The notes under the pieces were generated by a model. That model did no database searches. It saw only the letters and a program-made list of their open reading frames with translations, and had not been told where the DNA came from. Both the position numbers and the translations under genes were made by a program. A DNA stretch of 64,000 nt from Mimachlamys varia (Eukaryota > Mollusca > Bivalvia > Pectinida > Pectinidae): the NCBI GenBank assembly GCA_947623455.1, contig OX392540.1, positions 6,713,432-6,777,431 of the forward strand, given 5' to 3'. Shown piece by piece: positions 49,852 to 61,800 of the stretch (within the stretch, counting starts at the first letter, position 1; each line of letters opens with the position of its first letter).

Positions 49852-50222
49852 CTGATTGAAATACAGATTCTTGTCCTCACTCCATTTTACAAGGATCTGA
49901 CAACAGTAGGATTTTCTAATTGATGACAGGACACAGCTGTCATCTGCACAAAGTAATTTCATCACAAATATGTACATTATCTTGTTGTGACGAAATGACT
50001 TAACCAATCTGATTAAAATGCATGCATTACATAAGGATCCAAAATGAATATCCTTACTCTCACTGTTACATAAGGAGCCAACAACATCCCCTGAAAGGTC
50101 ATGTTCTGGTGACCCTGTGGTCGACTAAAAATCCACATTTTAGAATCTGAAAGTAGTAATTTTATTGCAAAAGGTCACAAGAAAGTAACCCCTATGTTGT
50201 CACATCTTGACACAGCAGAGAG
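49852..50222. repeat. Spacer copy B
   Basis: Essentially identical to spacer A, including the GAGAGAAGTACCCAT junction back into the array. Confidence 0.92.
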
Positions 50223-51209
50223 AAGTACCCATCGCACTCATAGCTCTATCTGGTCACTATCCTGCAACATCAACACAACTGTGTTAGCTGTACCCATCTC
50301 ACTCATAGCTCTATCTGGTCACAACTCAACAACATCAACACAACTGTGTTAGCTGTACCCATCTCACTCATAGCTCTATCTGGTCACAACCCTGCAACAT
50401 CAACACAACTGTGTTAGCTGTACCCATCTCACTCATAGCTCTATCTGGTCACAACTCAACAACATCAACACAACTGTGTTAGCTGTACCCATCTCACTCA
50501 TAGCTCTATCTGGTCACAACCCTGCAACATCAACACAACTGTGTTAGCTGTACCCATCTCACTCATAGCTCTATCTGGTCACAACCCTGCAACATCAACA
50601 CAACTGTGTTAGCTGTACCCATCTCACTCATATCTCTATCTGGTCACAACCCTACAACATCAATACAAATGTGTTAGCTGTACCCATCTCACTCATATCT
50701 CTATCTGGTCACAACCCTACAACATCAACACAAATGTGTTAGCTGTACCCATCTCACTCATAGCTCTATCTGGTCACAACCCTGCATCATCAACACAACT
50801 GTGTTAGCTGTACCCATCTCACTCATAACTCTATCTGGTCACAACCCTACAACATCAACACAACTGTGCTAGCTGTACCCATCTCACTCATAACTCTATC
50901 TGGTCACAACCCTACAACATCAACACAACTGTGCTAGCTGTACCCATCTCACTCATATCTCTATCTGGTCACAACCCTGCAACATCAACAGAACTGTGCT
51001 AACTGTACCCATCTCACTCATAGCTCTATCTGGTCACAACCCTACAACATCAACACAAATGTGCTAACTGTACCCATCTCACTCATATCTCTCTATCTGG
51101 TCACAACCCTGCAACATCAACAGAAATGTGCTAGCTGTACCCATCTCACTCATAGCTCTATTTGATCACAATCCTACAACATCAACAGAACTGTGTTAGC
51201 TGTACCCAT
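50223..51209 (-). repeat. 65-bp tandem array, block 3
   Basis: About 15 units, more variable than in block 2, ending in spacer C. Confidence 0.93.
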
Positions 51210-51580
51210 CTGATTGAAATAGAGATCCTTATTGTTCTCACTCCATTTTACAAGGATCTGACAACAGTAAAATTTTCTAATTGATGACAGGACACAGCTG
51301 TCATCTGCACAAAGTCATTTCATCACAATATATGTACATTCCGTTATCTTGTTGTTACGAAATGACTTAACCAATCTGATTAAAATATATATCCTTACTC
51401 TCACTCTGTTACGTAAGGAGCCAACAACATCCCATTAAAGGTCATGTTCTGGTGACCTCGTGGGCGACTAAAAAATCCACATTTTAGAATCTGAAAGTAG
51501 TAATTTGATTGCAAAAGGTCAGAAGAAAGTGACCCCTTTGGGATGTTAATTGTCACACCTTGACATGGGCAGAGAGAAGT
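51210..51580. repeat. Spacer copy C, probably ancestral intron sequence
   Basis: A diverged version of spacers A and B, with small insertions, that continues into unique sequence. It is likely the original flank from which A and B were copied. Confidence 0.75.
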
Positions 51581-52740
51581 TTAGGGAACGGCTTGGAGAT
51601 AAAGATGATTTTAATCAGTTTATAACTGTGTCAGCACAGAAACGGCGAGATGGTTTTGCTTTCTGTATAATATGTCAGCAGGCTTTATTGCTACCTCTCC
51701 TTATTTAGGAGGGAGCCTCCAAGATTTTAATCCTTAATTTTAACTCATTCACTCCTGGAGACATTGTTATTGCATTTTGGACCGAACTGTATATGTTACA
51801 TGTATATATCCATAAATTCACAGAGGGTCACAGGTATTCTTAAGAATTTTGTTTTTATCCCCAGCGATGACGGAAATGGAATGATGTCTTATTAAGGTTA
51901 CAGTTGTTATATCCCTACAATGGCACGATGATCCGCCCCCTCCATCATGAAATGTGTTCCTATTTATGGGGACATATTCATGAAAGCTCTACGAACAGAG
52001 CTATGTTTGTTTGTTTCGTTTGTACACGACGTTAAATAAAGAAAATTATTTTTATTTTCATTTTCATTTAAATATTGTCCTGTCTTCGTGGGAGGGAGAC
52101 TTTGTTGAAAAGATAGGGGGTGGATCTAGTGGAACTGGACTGAGTCGAACGCTGGCGACAGAAAAGATAAAACAATTTGTTCAAAGTGTATGTCTGAGTG
52201 CAGCTGGGAGGTTCAGATTCGGATTCCTGTCAGGAAAATATTTTCTTTCCTGTTGCAGCTGCTGAGCGGGTCATTCTGTGGTTATATTACATTTCTATGA
52301 CAATCGGGAAAGGGGTAGGGTGGGACGATCATTAAGTTTTCTTTTTAACTGCCGAAGTTACACTGCAAATGCTAAAAGTGTTAGAAAAACCATTGAAAAA
52401 TATTATGTTTGGTGCATTCAAGAATGAAACTTGCGGGCGATTCTGAAGTTCTGGAGGGGGAACGTCATCAAAATTGGGCGGAAGAGTAGTTTCCTCGGTC
52501 ATGACAAAGGAATGCATCATAAACAAATATGGAGATAGTAAACAAACGTTCATATAATGTTACCAGTTGGTAAAATGTGTCGACAAATAACGCAGGTGCA
52601 GTAAAACGTACATTGTTGGGTATATTGGTCTGTTTTCATCTTGCAGATACGCCATGTTTGAAATATCACGAGAAAACACGAGACTATAGCATTTATGATT
52701 TGATAATTTATAAAGAAGAATTATCTTCCTATACACCATC
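51581..52740. other. Probable TRAPPC9 upstream region
   Basis: No clear gene. A short tail ending ACACGACGTTAAATAAAGAAA (about 52024-52043) looks like the 3' end of a SINE. The TRAPPC9 promoter and untranslated first exon should lie here or further right but cannot be pinpointed. Confidence 0.35.
52431..52502 (-). other. Possible 5' exon or upstream ORF of TRAPPC9
   Basis: An ATG opens 24 codons with a protein-like composition (TLPPNFDDVPPPELQ), followed by a weak GT (CGCAA|gtttca). It lies on the TRAPPC9 strand, upstream of the exon 1 acceptor. Stops in the exon 1 UTR mean it could only be an upstream ORF or another gene. I do not recognise the peptide. Confidence 0.2.
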
Positions 52741-52812
52741 AGCAGAGTGGCGCAGTGGAAGCGTGCTGGGCCCATAACCCAGAGGTCCGAGGATCGAAAC
52801 CTCGCTCTGCTA
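52741..52812 (+). tRNA. Initiator tRNA-Met (CAT)
   Basis: The 72-nt sequence folds as a full cloverleaf: acceptor AGCAGAG pairs with CTCTGCT, the anticodon loop is CCCATAA, and the T arm is CGAGG-ATCGAAA-CCTCG. The A1:U72 pair, GGG/CCC anticodon stem and absence of TTC in the T loop (GATCGAAAC) mark the initiator type. A run of seven T follows within 10 bases, a Pol III terminator. Confidence 0.95.
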
Positions 52813-52818
52813 GGGACT

Positions 52819-52825
52819 ATTTTTT
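52819..52825 (+). terminator. Pol III T-run terminator of tRNA-iMet
   Basis: Seven consecutive T begin seven bases after the tRNA 3' end. Confidence 0.7.
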
Positions 52826-54886
52826 TCTTTTCATTATATAATTGAATTGTTTTTATTAGATGAATATGGTCGCAGGCTGGTAAACCTCTATATCCATATC
52901 AATAAATATATTAAATCATATCATTCCAGTACAATGTAGCATTTGAAGAATTATTGTTCTTTATATAAAAAAATCTGTTGTTTTTCCAATATTTGTCTAA
53001 CAGGATTAAAAAATGAAGAACGGTTTCTGCATTTATGAAATGCTGTAGAGACTGTTCCAGAGATCAACAATTCAAATTTAAAGGGTTTTGGCCACGACTT
53101 TGAAAATCTTGTAAAAAGTTATGAAACTTGTAGTACATTTCAATAAATACTGATTAGCCAATCAACGAGCATTCGATCGTGTCCCGGGATCTAGATATTG
53201 ACAGTCAAAGTTGACCGCTCCCGACTGGCGAGAATTTTAATGAGCTGACCGGTCACGTGGTATCTGTGAAGCACAACTGATCGACTCAGGTAAACTGATC
53301 AGTGGTACATTGACGAAGAAAGTTTAGTAGAAAAACGTCTATTGATTTCGACATATAAGTCGATCTTGATTGTTGTTTAATTCTATTGATTAACCAATAA
53401 AATACCTTGAAAAAAATATAGATATGTAATTGTAAACTTAAGAAAGGAAATAAGAAATGCCATTTAAAAACATCGTGTTGTGAGTGTGTATTACACATCC
53501 ACCACATCCTAACAATAATGCTTCTACAAAACACCTAGGACTTAGTAAAGCCTGTGGAAGGACTATATGATTTTTACAGACACGTTACAAATTGGTTTTA
53601 TAGATGGTATATGAAAACAGTAGCAACATACACGCATAGAGTGGTTGTGAGTATATTACGGACGGAGCCATTTTCTTGAAATAGCAGGGTTTTTTCAAAC
53701 ATTTGATTGTATAGACTGTATTAAGCTGGAATTAAATTAGAACAGCATACAGTGCTGAATCATGAATATGTGTTCCAAGTTATACCCACAACATGCAAAA
53801 TTTGCAAACATCAAAACTTCCTTGATTGCATATTATATAATGGCCAGTAATATACTCCGTGTTAGATCTTGGTGATTTTAAAATCATGTGATTTGCTAAT
53901 ACAAACTGTTTACGCTGTGGAATCAAATGTTTTCTTTAATACCTCAGAAGTATTATCTTTTATGACGTCAACAGTACAGTATGATTTGTGGAGATGGAGT
54001 AAATAAAGCACCGGCGAGTTTATGTTTTAGTGTCCGGCCAACCCCCACCACTCTATAACATATACTGTACAAGTATATGGTTGTAGTACAGCACGTACAT
54101 ATGGAATGCCAAAAAAATCATTTAAATTTTTGAACATTGCACGTAAACAAACAATTTCTGCCTGATTTCAATAAAGCAGAAACTGTCACAAATAGGTGTG
54201 AAAATATGACAGTCTGAATTATTTCTGTTAAATTGAAATATTGTTTAAAATTTGGACTGAAATCGGTTTGCAAAAATAAAAAGCTCTTCCCCATTTTTTT
54301 TTCACTTAATTCAGTAACACACCAGTCTATTTGTGTGAATAATTATAAATATTTTCCGGCAAGGATAAACTCTGTGGTCATGATTAAAACAAATAACATA
54401 CGCTAATGATTATTGAAACATATTTTGAAAAATTGTTCTCCTACGATTACTGCATACGTTTTTACAACATCTCTTAGTGGTTGCAGTTTGAAATAATTAC
54501 TCTAAATCCTAGCGCAGAAAAATACTGTGCCATATTCTTTGAATTGTACTAGAACAGACGCAGGATTCTAGATATACGTGAAATTCAAACGCGATAAAGA
54601 AATGAATTTTGTTAGGCTCACTCTATTTGGTGATATTCATTTCAACTAGGACTCAAATCATTAGACCAGTTTAAATCTTGTTTTTCATACAGTTTTCATA
54701 AACAAGATCTGGATAAATTTGGGTTTATATCTGAAGGTAAAAGTGTGTCACATTAACGCATCTAAATTCTTGGATCCGCCCTGAATATATATCATAAATC
54801 CAGGGACACATATACGTTCCTGATAAATCCAATAACCAAATGTTTATGTTGATATTTTAAAATATGCAATAACTTTGAAACAAGAG

Positions 54887-56944
54887 GCCCAACGGGCCTT
54901 AACGGTCATCTGACTACCAATTGTAAAATCACTATGAAAATACGTGTAGTCATTAAATCAAGTTATAATATGCCTGTATAGATTGCCAAGTTCAAGATAG
55001 TGGCCTTCTTGGATTTCTGATGGGCTTGAAAAATAACAACACTTTGTTGGGACCATCTCAGGATATCATTTCTGGCAAGTTTCAGCTCAATTCCACTGGT
55101 AGAACTTGAGAAGTTTAAAATGTGTATTCAAAATGGCGGCTGTGGCGGCCATCTTGAATTTTGAACAAACCTAAAAATAACAAGACTTAATCAGCATCAT
55201 CTCAGAATCATTTCTGGCAAGTTTCAGCTTATTCCTAGTGAGTAAACTTGACAACAAACCCTTTTGGCCCCTGTGACCTTGAATGAATGTCAGGGTCATT
55301 TCTTTAAACAAACTTGACACACCTTTATCCCAGCATGCCACAAGCCCAATATCACATCTCTGTGCCTTTTGGTTATTCAGAAAAAGTTGTTTTAAAGATT
55401 TTGACCCTTTTGGCCCCTGTGACCTTGAATGAAGTTCAAGGTCATTTATTTGAACAAACTTGGTAGACCTTTATCCCAGCATGCCACAGGTCTAATATCA
55501 GGTCTCTGAGCCTTTTAGTTATTCAGAAGAAGTTGTTTAAAGATTATGACCGTTTTGGCCTCTGTGACCTTGATTGAAGGTCAAGGTCATTTCTTTGAAC
55601 AAACTTGGTAGCCCTTTATCCCAGCATGCCACAGGCCCAATATCAGGTCTCTGGGCCTTTTGGTTATTCAGAAGAAAATGTTTAAATATTATGACCGTTT
55701 TGGCCCCAGTGACCTTGAATGAAAGTCAAGGTCATTTGTTTGAACAAACTTGGTAGCCCTTTATCCCAGCATGCCACAGGCCCAATATCAGGTCTCTGGG
55801 CCTTTTGGTTATTCAGAAGAAGTTGTTTAAAGATTATGACCGTTTTGGTCCCTGTGACCTTGAATGAAAGTCAAGATCATTTCTTTGAACAAACTTGGTA
55901 GACCTTTATCCCAGCATGCCACAGGTCTAATATCAGGTCTCTGAGCCTTTTAGTTATTCAGAAGAAAATGTTTAAAGATTATGACCGTTTTGGCCCCAGT
56001 GACCTTAAATGAAAGTCAAGATCATTTCTTTGAACAAACTTGGTAGCCCTTTATCCCAGCATGCCACAGGCCCAATATTAGATCTCTGGGCCTTTTGGTT
56101 ATTCAGAAGAAAATGTTTAAAGATTATGACCGTTTTGGCCCCAGTGACCTTGAATGAAAGTCAATGTCATTTCTTTGAATAAACTTGGTAGCCCTTTATC
56201 CCAGCATGCCACAGGCCCAATATCAGGTCTCTGGGCCTTTTGGTTATTCAGAAGAAGTTGTTTAAAGATTATGACCTTTTTGGCCCCTGTGACCTTGAAT
56301 GAAAGTCAAGGTCATTTGTTTGAACAAACTTGGTACCCCTTTATCCCAGCATAACACAGGCCCAATATCAGGTCTCTGGGCCTTTTGGTTATTCAGAAGA
56401 AGTCGTTCAAAGATTTTGACCTTTTTGGCCCCTGTGACCTTGAATGAAGGTCAAGGTCATTTGTTTGAACAAACTTGGTAGCCCTTTATCCCAGCATGCC
56501 ACAGGCCCAATATTAGGTCTCTGGGCCTTTTGGTTATTCAGAAGAAGTCGTTTAAAAATTATGACCGTTTTGTCCCCTGTGACCTTGAATGAATGTCAAG
56601 GTCATTTCTTTGAACAAACTTGGTAGCCCTTTATCTCAGCATAACACAGGACCAATATCAGGTCTCTGGGCCTTTTGGTTATTCAGAAGAAGTCGTTCAA
56701 AGATTTTGACCTTTTTGGCCCCTGTGACCTTGAATGAAGGTCAAGGTCATTTGTTTGAACAAACTTTGTACCCCTTCATCCCAGCATGGCACAAGCCCAA
56801 TATTGGGTCTATGGGCCTTTTGGTTTATGAGAAGAAGATGTTTAAATGGAAAAGTTTACGGACGGCGCACGGCGCACGGCGCACGACGACGGACGAAGCA
56901 TGATGACTATAGGTCATCCTGACCCTTCGGGTCAGATGACCTAA
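54887..56944. mobile_element. AAACAAGAGGCCCA dispersed repeat with expanded 145-bp core
   Basis: It opens ACAAGAGGCCCAACGGGCC and closes CCCTTCGGGTCAGATGACCTAA. It has the same plan as 40650-41945, but the internal unit is expanded and homogenised. Confidence 0.75.
55262..56840 (+). repeat. 145-bp tandem array
   Basis: About eleven units of CCCTGTGACCTTGAATGAAG...GGGCCTTTTGGTTATTCAGAAGAAG. The exact 145-bp period is shown by recurring short frames at 55574, 55719, 56154, 56299, 56444 and 56589. Confidence 0.92.
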
Positions 56945-58019
56945 AAAGCATCATAGTATCAGCATCACCATTTTTACAAAAATAATAAAACTTTAAAAAT
57001 TTAGAAATTTCAGAACATCGTATATACATGTGATACAAATATAGTTTAACCTAATTAACAGTGTCAAGTTTTGTCAAGATTACTAGCCTAATGCTAAATA
57101 CTGATAAAATATTGTTAGATTAGGATCGGTAATTATATTAGCATGAATGACCTTCGAATTCACCGGTCATAACATTCACACCTCTTGGTAATTACAGGGT
57201 AATTAGTACACCTGCCACAACTCACAGGTAGGCCCTTTGGCTAGTATATGTATGACAGGTAAGGCTAAAGGTAATTTACATAACTGTAAAATCAGATTGT
57301 GTAAATTGTATCACTGTCTCTAAGCTTGGAGTTGCTGAGACGTCACGGACTAGATTATAATTGAATGCAGTTTATGTAAAAATCGGAATTTGATTAGTTT
57401 TATTTTTCTGACAAGATCATTAATGACGATTGATAATTTTAACCACATAACATATATTGGTTGCTGTCATTACTTGCAACAAAAATTTAGATAAATGTCA
57501 ATCTTAACACTCACAGATAATACATAAATATGTAATGGGCGTGTACAGGTATCGGATACGTTGTGCCTCAATGACGTCACACATCACGTGACCTAGAATC
57601 CCGGTCAAAATATGCATATTCACGAGGCTCATAGAAATGGGACGTCACCTAGCTTATCTATTTTCCCAACACCGAGGGAGGCGGGGTTTCGGTCACTACA
57701 CGTATTGTTGCATCAAATGAGATGAAAATATGAAATTATGAAAAATCGTGGCCAAAACCCTTTAAGTAACTGAAGAAGTGTTAATTTCCTTTCAATCCAG
57801 CCAGCGCCACTTAATTTCTCACCTTGAAACATTTTCTTGGAGTGACCTCTAGCTATACAGTTCTTAAGTCAACTTAGACAGCTCAAGTAAATTTTATTAA
57901 GAGTTGGTACAAACTTTTAAAACCGACTAAAAAACAATGGTATAAAAGAGTATAACAAGCATATAAGGGATTTGAAAACAATATACACATGTAAATGGCC
58001 AGCCATAATTATTTATTGA

Positions 58020-58215
58020 TTTCCATAAATGAATTGGAAAAAAGTCCCTATTTATGGATATCAATAAATCTATTTATGTAATTTCATAATTATTTCTAAT
58101 TATTAATTCATTTATGGAAATCAATAAATAAATATTGATATCTATAAATGAATTATAGATATCCATAAAATTTGATTTTTGGATATCAATAAATACCTGT
58201 TTTTGGATATCAATA
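58020..58215. repeat. Interleaved palindromic AT-rich repeats
   Basis: TTTATGGATATCAATAAAT and its complement alternate in both orientations about eight times. The stretch could form several stem-loops. Confidence 0.8.
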
Positions 58216-58639
58216 AATAGGCATATTATCAATTATGTTTACACCGTCGGTAGGTAAAACAGGACATGTTACCACCAAGAAAGGGAAATTTCACCACCTA
58301 GAGCTGCCCTTGCACCTGCAGGTCGTGATTAAGAAATGGCACCTATTGCCAAAGTCAGAATGCCATGAGAATCTGCAGGTCTTTTGGCGTTTGAGTCTCA
58401 AACGGCAAGACAGGGTATTGTGGGTTTTCGACAATAACTTATTGCATGTCACAAGACAACTTATGTAGCGCTATACCAGGGTATACGTTATCGACAAAGA
58501 GCATTCTGCTCCCATTGTTAATTTCGGGGTGTTCCTATTTCCTCAGGGCTCATTTTGTAGCGCCCAACTTTTAGTTCATTAGTACTGAACTGTGCCAAAG
58601 TGGGGAAGGCAATGGGTTGTTTTTCTGAAGCCGAGATTT

Positions 58640-58705
58640 GTTCCAAAGCCGAGATTTGTCCCAAAGCTAAGATTTGTCCAAAAGCTGAGATTTGTCGAAG
58701 TCTGT
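58640..58705. repeat. Short tandem repeat, about 19 bp
   Basis: Four units of CCGAGATTTGTTCCAAAG with variation. Confidence 0.7.
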
Positions 58706-58956
58706 GAAATGGCAGTTGGTTAACACAACAACAGAGATATGTGTTATAGTTATGTTGTTACATGTAGTTTCAGAGTAGAGATCTTGGAGCGGGGCGTGAC
58801 ATCATTGCAGCTGAACACGTCCTTCATACAAATATCTGCTGAACAAGCGTTTCCCTGAACACCTAAATCTCATCCTGTTTTTCCATCGGTTCAATATTAA
58901 TCTTTTCTTTATTTATTTAAGTCCAAATTATGGTTTTGTTGAAACTTTAGTATACT

Positions 58957-59192
58957 GTAAAAGTGGAATTATTTGCGGCATGGACATTTTTCGTTAATTT
59001 CGCTTGCATTAAATCTCCGTGAATATATGCACACGCGAATATATTTAACACTTCTCAACCTCTATACTGTCTAATAGTATAATAGACATACGAAACAGCA
59101 CGACTCACAGCACGTAAAGTTTCACACCACGAACAGTCTCGAGGCTGACTAAGCGAAAAGTCCATGTGCGAAAATATCCATTTCTACAGAAT
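58957..59192. mobile_element. Small MITE-like element with imperfect inverted ends
   Basis: The start TGTAAAAGTGGAATTATTTG is imperfectly mirrored by CGAAAATATCCATTTCTACA at the end. A partial relative lies at about 24725-24800. Confidence 0.5.
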
Positions 59193-61384
59193 TATGTAAG
59201 GACAAGCAGAAATGCTGCTGCTTCTTTAAAATCTGTTTCCATTCTGATAGCCAATTTTAATCAAATATTTATTTTGGAGCATCTATGGGTCAGAAGTAAT
59301 TAATGTTTGATGGATGGTGAGACCCCTTATGGAAAGAGAGGTGGGGCCAGATTACAGATATAATGCAAATCTTTAAACTTCAATATAAATATTTTGGCCC
59401 CTAGTATTACTGAAGAGTCCGTTTTTCGGCATAACGGCACTGTATCGGTATTACTAAATTTAAGTGGTGCAGCATATATGTGTGTTACGTCATCTTTATG
59501 ATAGGGGGTTGCAGACTCTGCTGGTGGATTTTTTAGTCCCCGAGGTTTGCTGGAGCCTCCATAGCCACATTTAATCTCATTTGAGTAGTGACCCGGTACA
59601 TAATATACACATTTTCTTAGTGCACGAATTAAAATTATACAGAACTAGTTTAATTTTACTTCTAAATTAATGAATTAAAGGGGTTTTACGCAAATGACCC
59701 TTCTGCCTCTACATTAGTTTAGAAATTTTTGATTCCTACCTTTTGAACCTAGCATCACTGAAGAGTCCTAGGAGGACGAAACAGCTGTATAATGCAGTTT
59801 AATTCATTTTTTCGGCATACTGTATCTATTACTAAATTTAAGAGGTGCAGCAGATGTGTGTGTTACATCATCTTTAAAAGTTAACTTTAACATACTGCAT
59901 TTGGTCTGGAATGTAAAAACATGGGCTATTAATCATCTTAGGCCTAATAAATCGTTCTTGAAATTCAAAATTAGATCATTGTTCCCACCATGTTTTGTTG
60001 CAAATAATCAAAAATTTATAAAATATGAGCAAGATGATCATTTTATGTTCCATGGAACTGGCGTAATTAAGCCCCGAAGTCAAAAGGTGAGCAACAGGAA
60101 GAGTAATACACATACTTGGTTTTACAATACAACTATGCTAATGCTACCAGGAATGACGCCATGGTCCAGGCCCATCCTGGGTAATTACTTGTGGCAGCGG
60201 CTAAAACCTTTTCTCAATAACCCTACAGACATAGTGAACAAGCACTTTTGTAGGTAAATAATGTTGATTCACGTTCTAACATTATGTAAACAATTGGTAA
60301 CTGTTAATGAAAAACACAATCATGCTACCAAGTTTTAATCTGGGGTCAACTTCACCCCTACTGAATCAGTCCCGAAAAAGTACATGAAGATATTTGATAA
60401 GTATAGAAATAAAAGATCAGCAACAACCGCTGCAGTTGAGTTTTATTGATGACAAGGATAAACCGCTCTCATGTTTTGATCATTTAGTATCTACATGTCG
60501 TGAAGCGCTTTAGAGTAATTTTACAAATTATATATAGAGCTATATCAATGTTGTATATTATTATTATATTATTCAGTATCCATCCATCAGTGATTCAGCA
60601 TTTGAACACCTAGGGAGTGTCGGGACTCCTTAACATTGTTCTTTTATTATGTAGGTATTTGGAATAACATACAACAAGCAAAAAGTGTATCTGTCACTAC
60701 TTGTTTGACAATGGAAACAGGCATTTCTGAAAACAAGTTATCATTCCTGTTTTTGTTCAAAACAAACTTAGTGTTGTTTTACACATACATGTTTGCGTTA
60801 TCCTCAGGATGGAGAAATCAAAACCTTCAGTACCTGGCCAAAATAATGTCGCACTTGACAATTGGCCAAAGACTTAAACAGTGCATTTTCAAAACATAAT
60901 TCTGGGTTCTTTTACATTAAATATGCTACATTGCAGAACTGTTTGAAGTTGGAGCTTTGCAACTTCATATTTTTTATGAAATTAACATTGTTGTTGTCGG
61001 GGGAGACCAGCTCACAGATTTCATTTGGCCTTTAAACACATCAACAACATTGCATACAGACTATATTTGCACTAAAACATGATTTGGAAATTCAAATCAA
61101 GTTTAATTTACAATTTTTTTTATTAAAATCGGTCACAGTGTTATCGTATGATGACATTTTCAAAATCGGTGGAAATACACTAAAATCAATGGGAAAATGT
61201 AAGGTGCGACATTACTTATGGCCAGGTACTGTATACATGTATAAATATTTTGACCCACAAAATATTCGTAATGTTGATATTAATGAAAATCTGGATTAAT
61301 ACTCATGCCCTCCTTAAGCTTACATACACTGAATATTTCTGATAGCAATCGTAAAATAGACAAAAATGACATTCTGTTTTTAGT
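59193..61384. other. Intergenic region, no gene recognised
   Basis: Plus-strand frames at 59856-60257, 60636-60899 and 61084-61299 have protein-like stretches (LPGMTPWSRPILGNYLWQR; WNNIQQAKSVSVTTC). I recognise no family and see no splice structure. They may be remnants of one decayed gene or transposon. Confidence 0.3.
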
Positions 61385-61567
61385 TTATTGTGCTGCCAGA
61401 TTAGATGAGTTCGTTAGTTTGTCCTCCAGTTCATTGTAATGTTTGTGTAATGTTTTTATTTGTTCTTCAAAGTCCTCGTCAATTTGTTCACACTTGTTGA
61501 GCTGGGTGTTAGTATAAGTCTCCCATTCTTTGTTTCGTCTTTCTCGTCCTTCGTCTAGAATGGAAGT
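61385..61567 (-). CDS. BLOC1S5: BLOC1S5 (muted)-like, last coding exon
   Basis: Sixty codons and a stop follow an acceptor (gtttcag). The encoded helix EWETYTNTQLNKCEQIDED...LHKHYNELEDKL is a coiled coil. It lines up with the C-terminus of BLOC1S5 (QWDNFMKEQPNKRAEVDEE...LKEQYAEMEKDL). BLOC1S5 is a subunit of BLOC-1, which acts in biogenesis of lysosome-related organelles. The family call rests on this C-terminal pattern. Confidence 0.72.
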   Translation of the reverse strand, partial: TSILDEGRERRNKEWETYTNTQLNKCEQIDEDFEEQIKTLHKHYNELEDKLTNSSNLAAQ

Positions 61568-61604
61568 CTGAAACATAAACGATCATAGATAGTATACAGA
61601 TGTT

Positions 61605-61800
61605 ATGCTTGGGTTTGGTTGGTTTATTTATGTTGTACTTCCTATTAACAGCCAGTGTCATTTAAGGACGTGCCAGGTTTTGGAGGTGGAGGAAAGCCTG
61701 ACGGAGAAAAATCATGTCCTACGGTCAGTATCTGGCAACTGCCCGACATTGGTTTCAAACTTGCAACCCGGAGGTGGAGGGCTAGTAGTAGAATGTCAGG
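61605..61800 (-). mobile_element. tRNA-derived SINE in the BLOC1S5-like intron
   Basis: Plus-strand GGTTGGTTTATTTATG, CTATTAACAGCCAGTGTCAT and AAGGACGTGCCAGGTTTTGG form the body. The minus strand gives the tRNA-like head with A box TGGCTGAGTGGTTAAGG and B box GGGTTGCAAGTTTGAAACC, Ser/Leu-tRNA-like. The head is the seed of the adjoining array. Confidence 0.75.

Larger units (their letters stand above)
53078..57771. mobile_element. Inverted TTAA-flanked termini bracketing 4.7 kb
   Basis: AGGGTTTTGGCCACGA at the left, preceded by TTAA, is mirrored by CGTGGCCAAAACCCT followed by TTAA at the right. The interior has no transposase frame and contains the separate repeat 54887-56944. It is either one non-autonomous element split by that insertion, or two unrelated single ends. 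Confidence 0.5.

Noticed and set aside
46037..51209. CRISPR-like appearance of regularly spaced repeats
   Set aside because: Units are contiguous tandem repeats with no unique spacers between them, and the DNA is eukaryotic.
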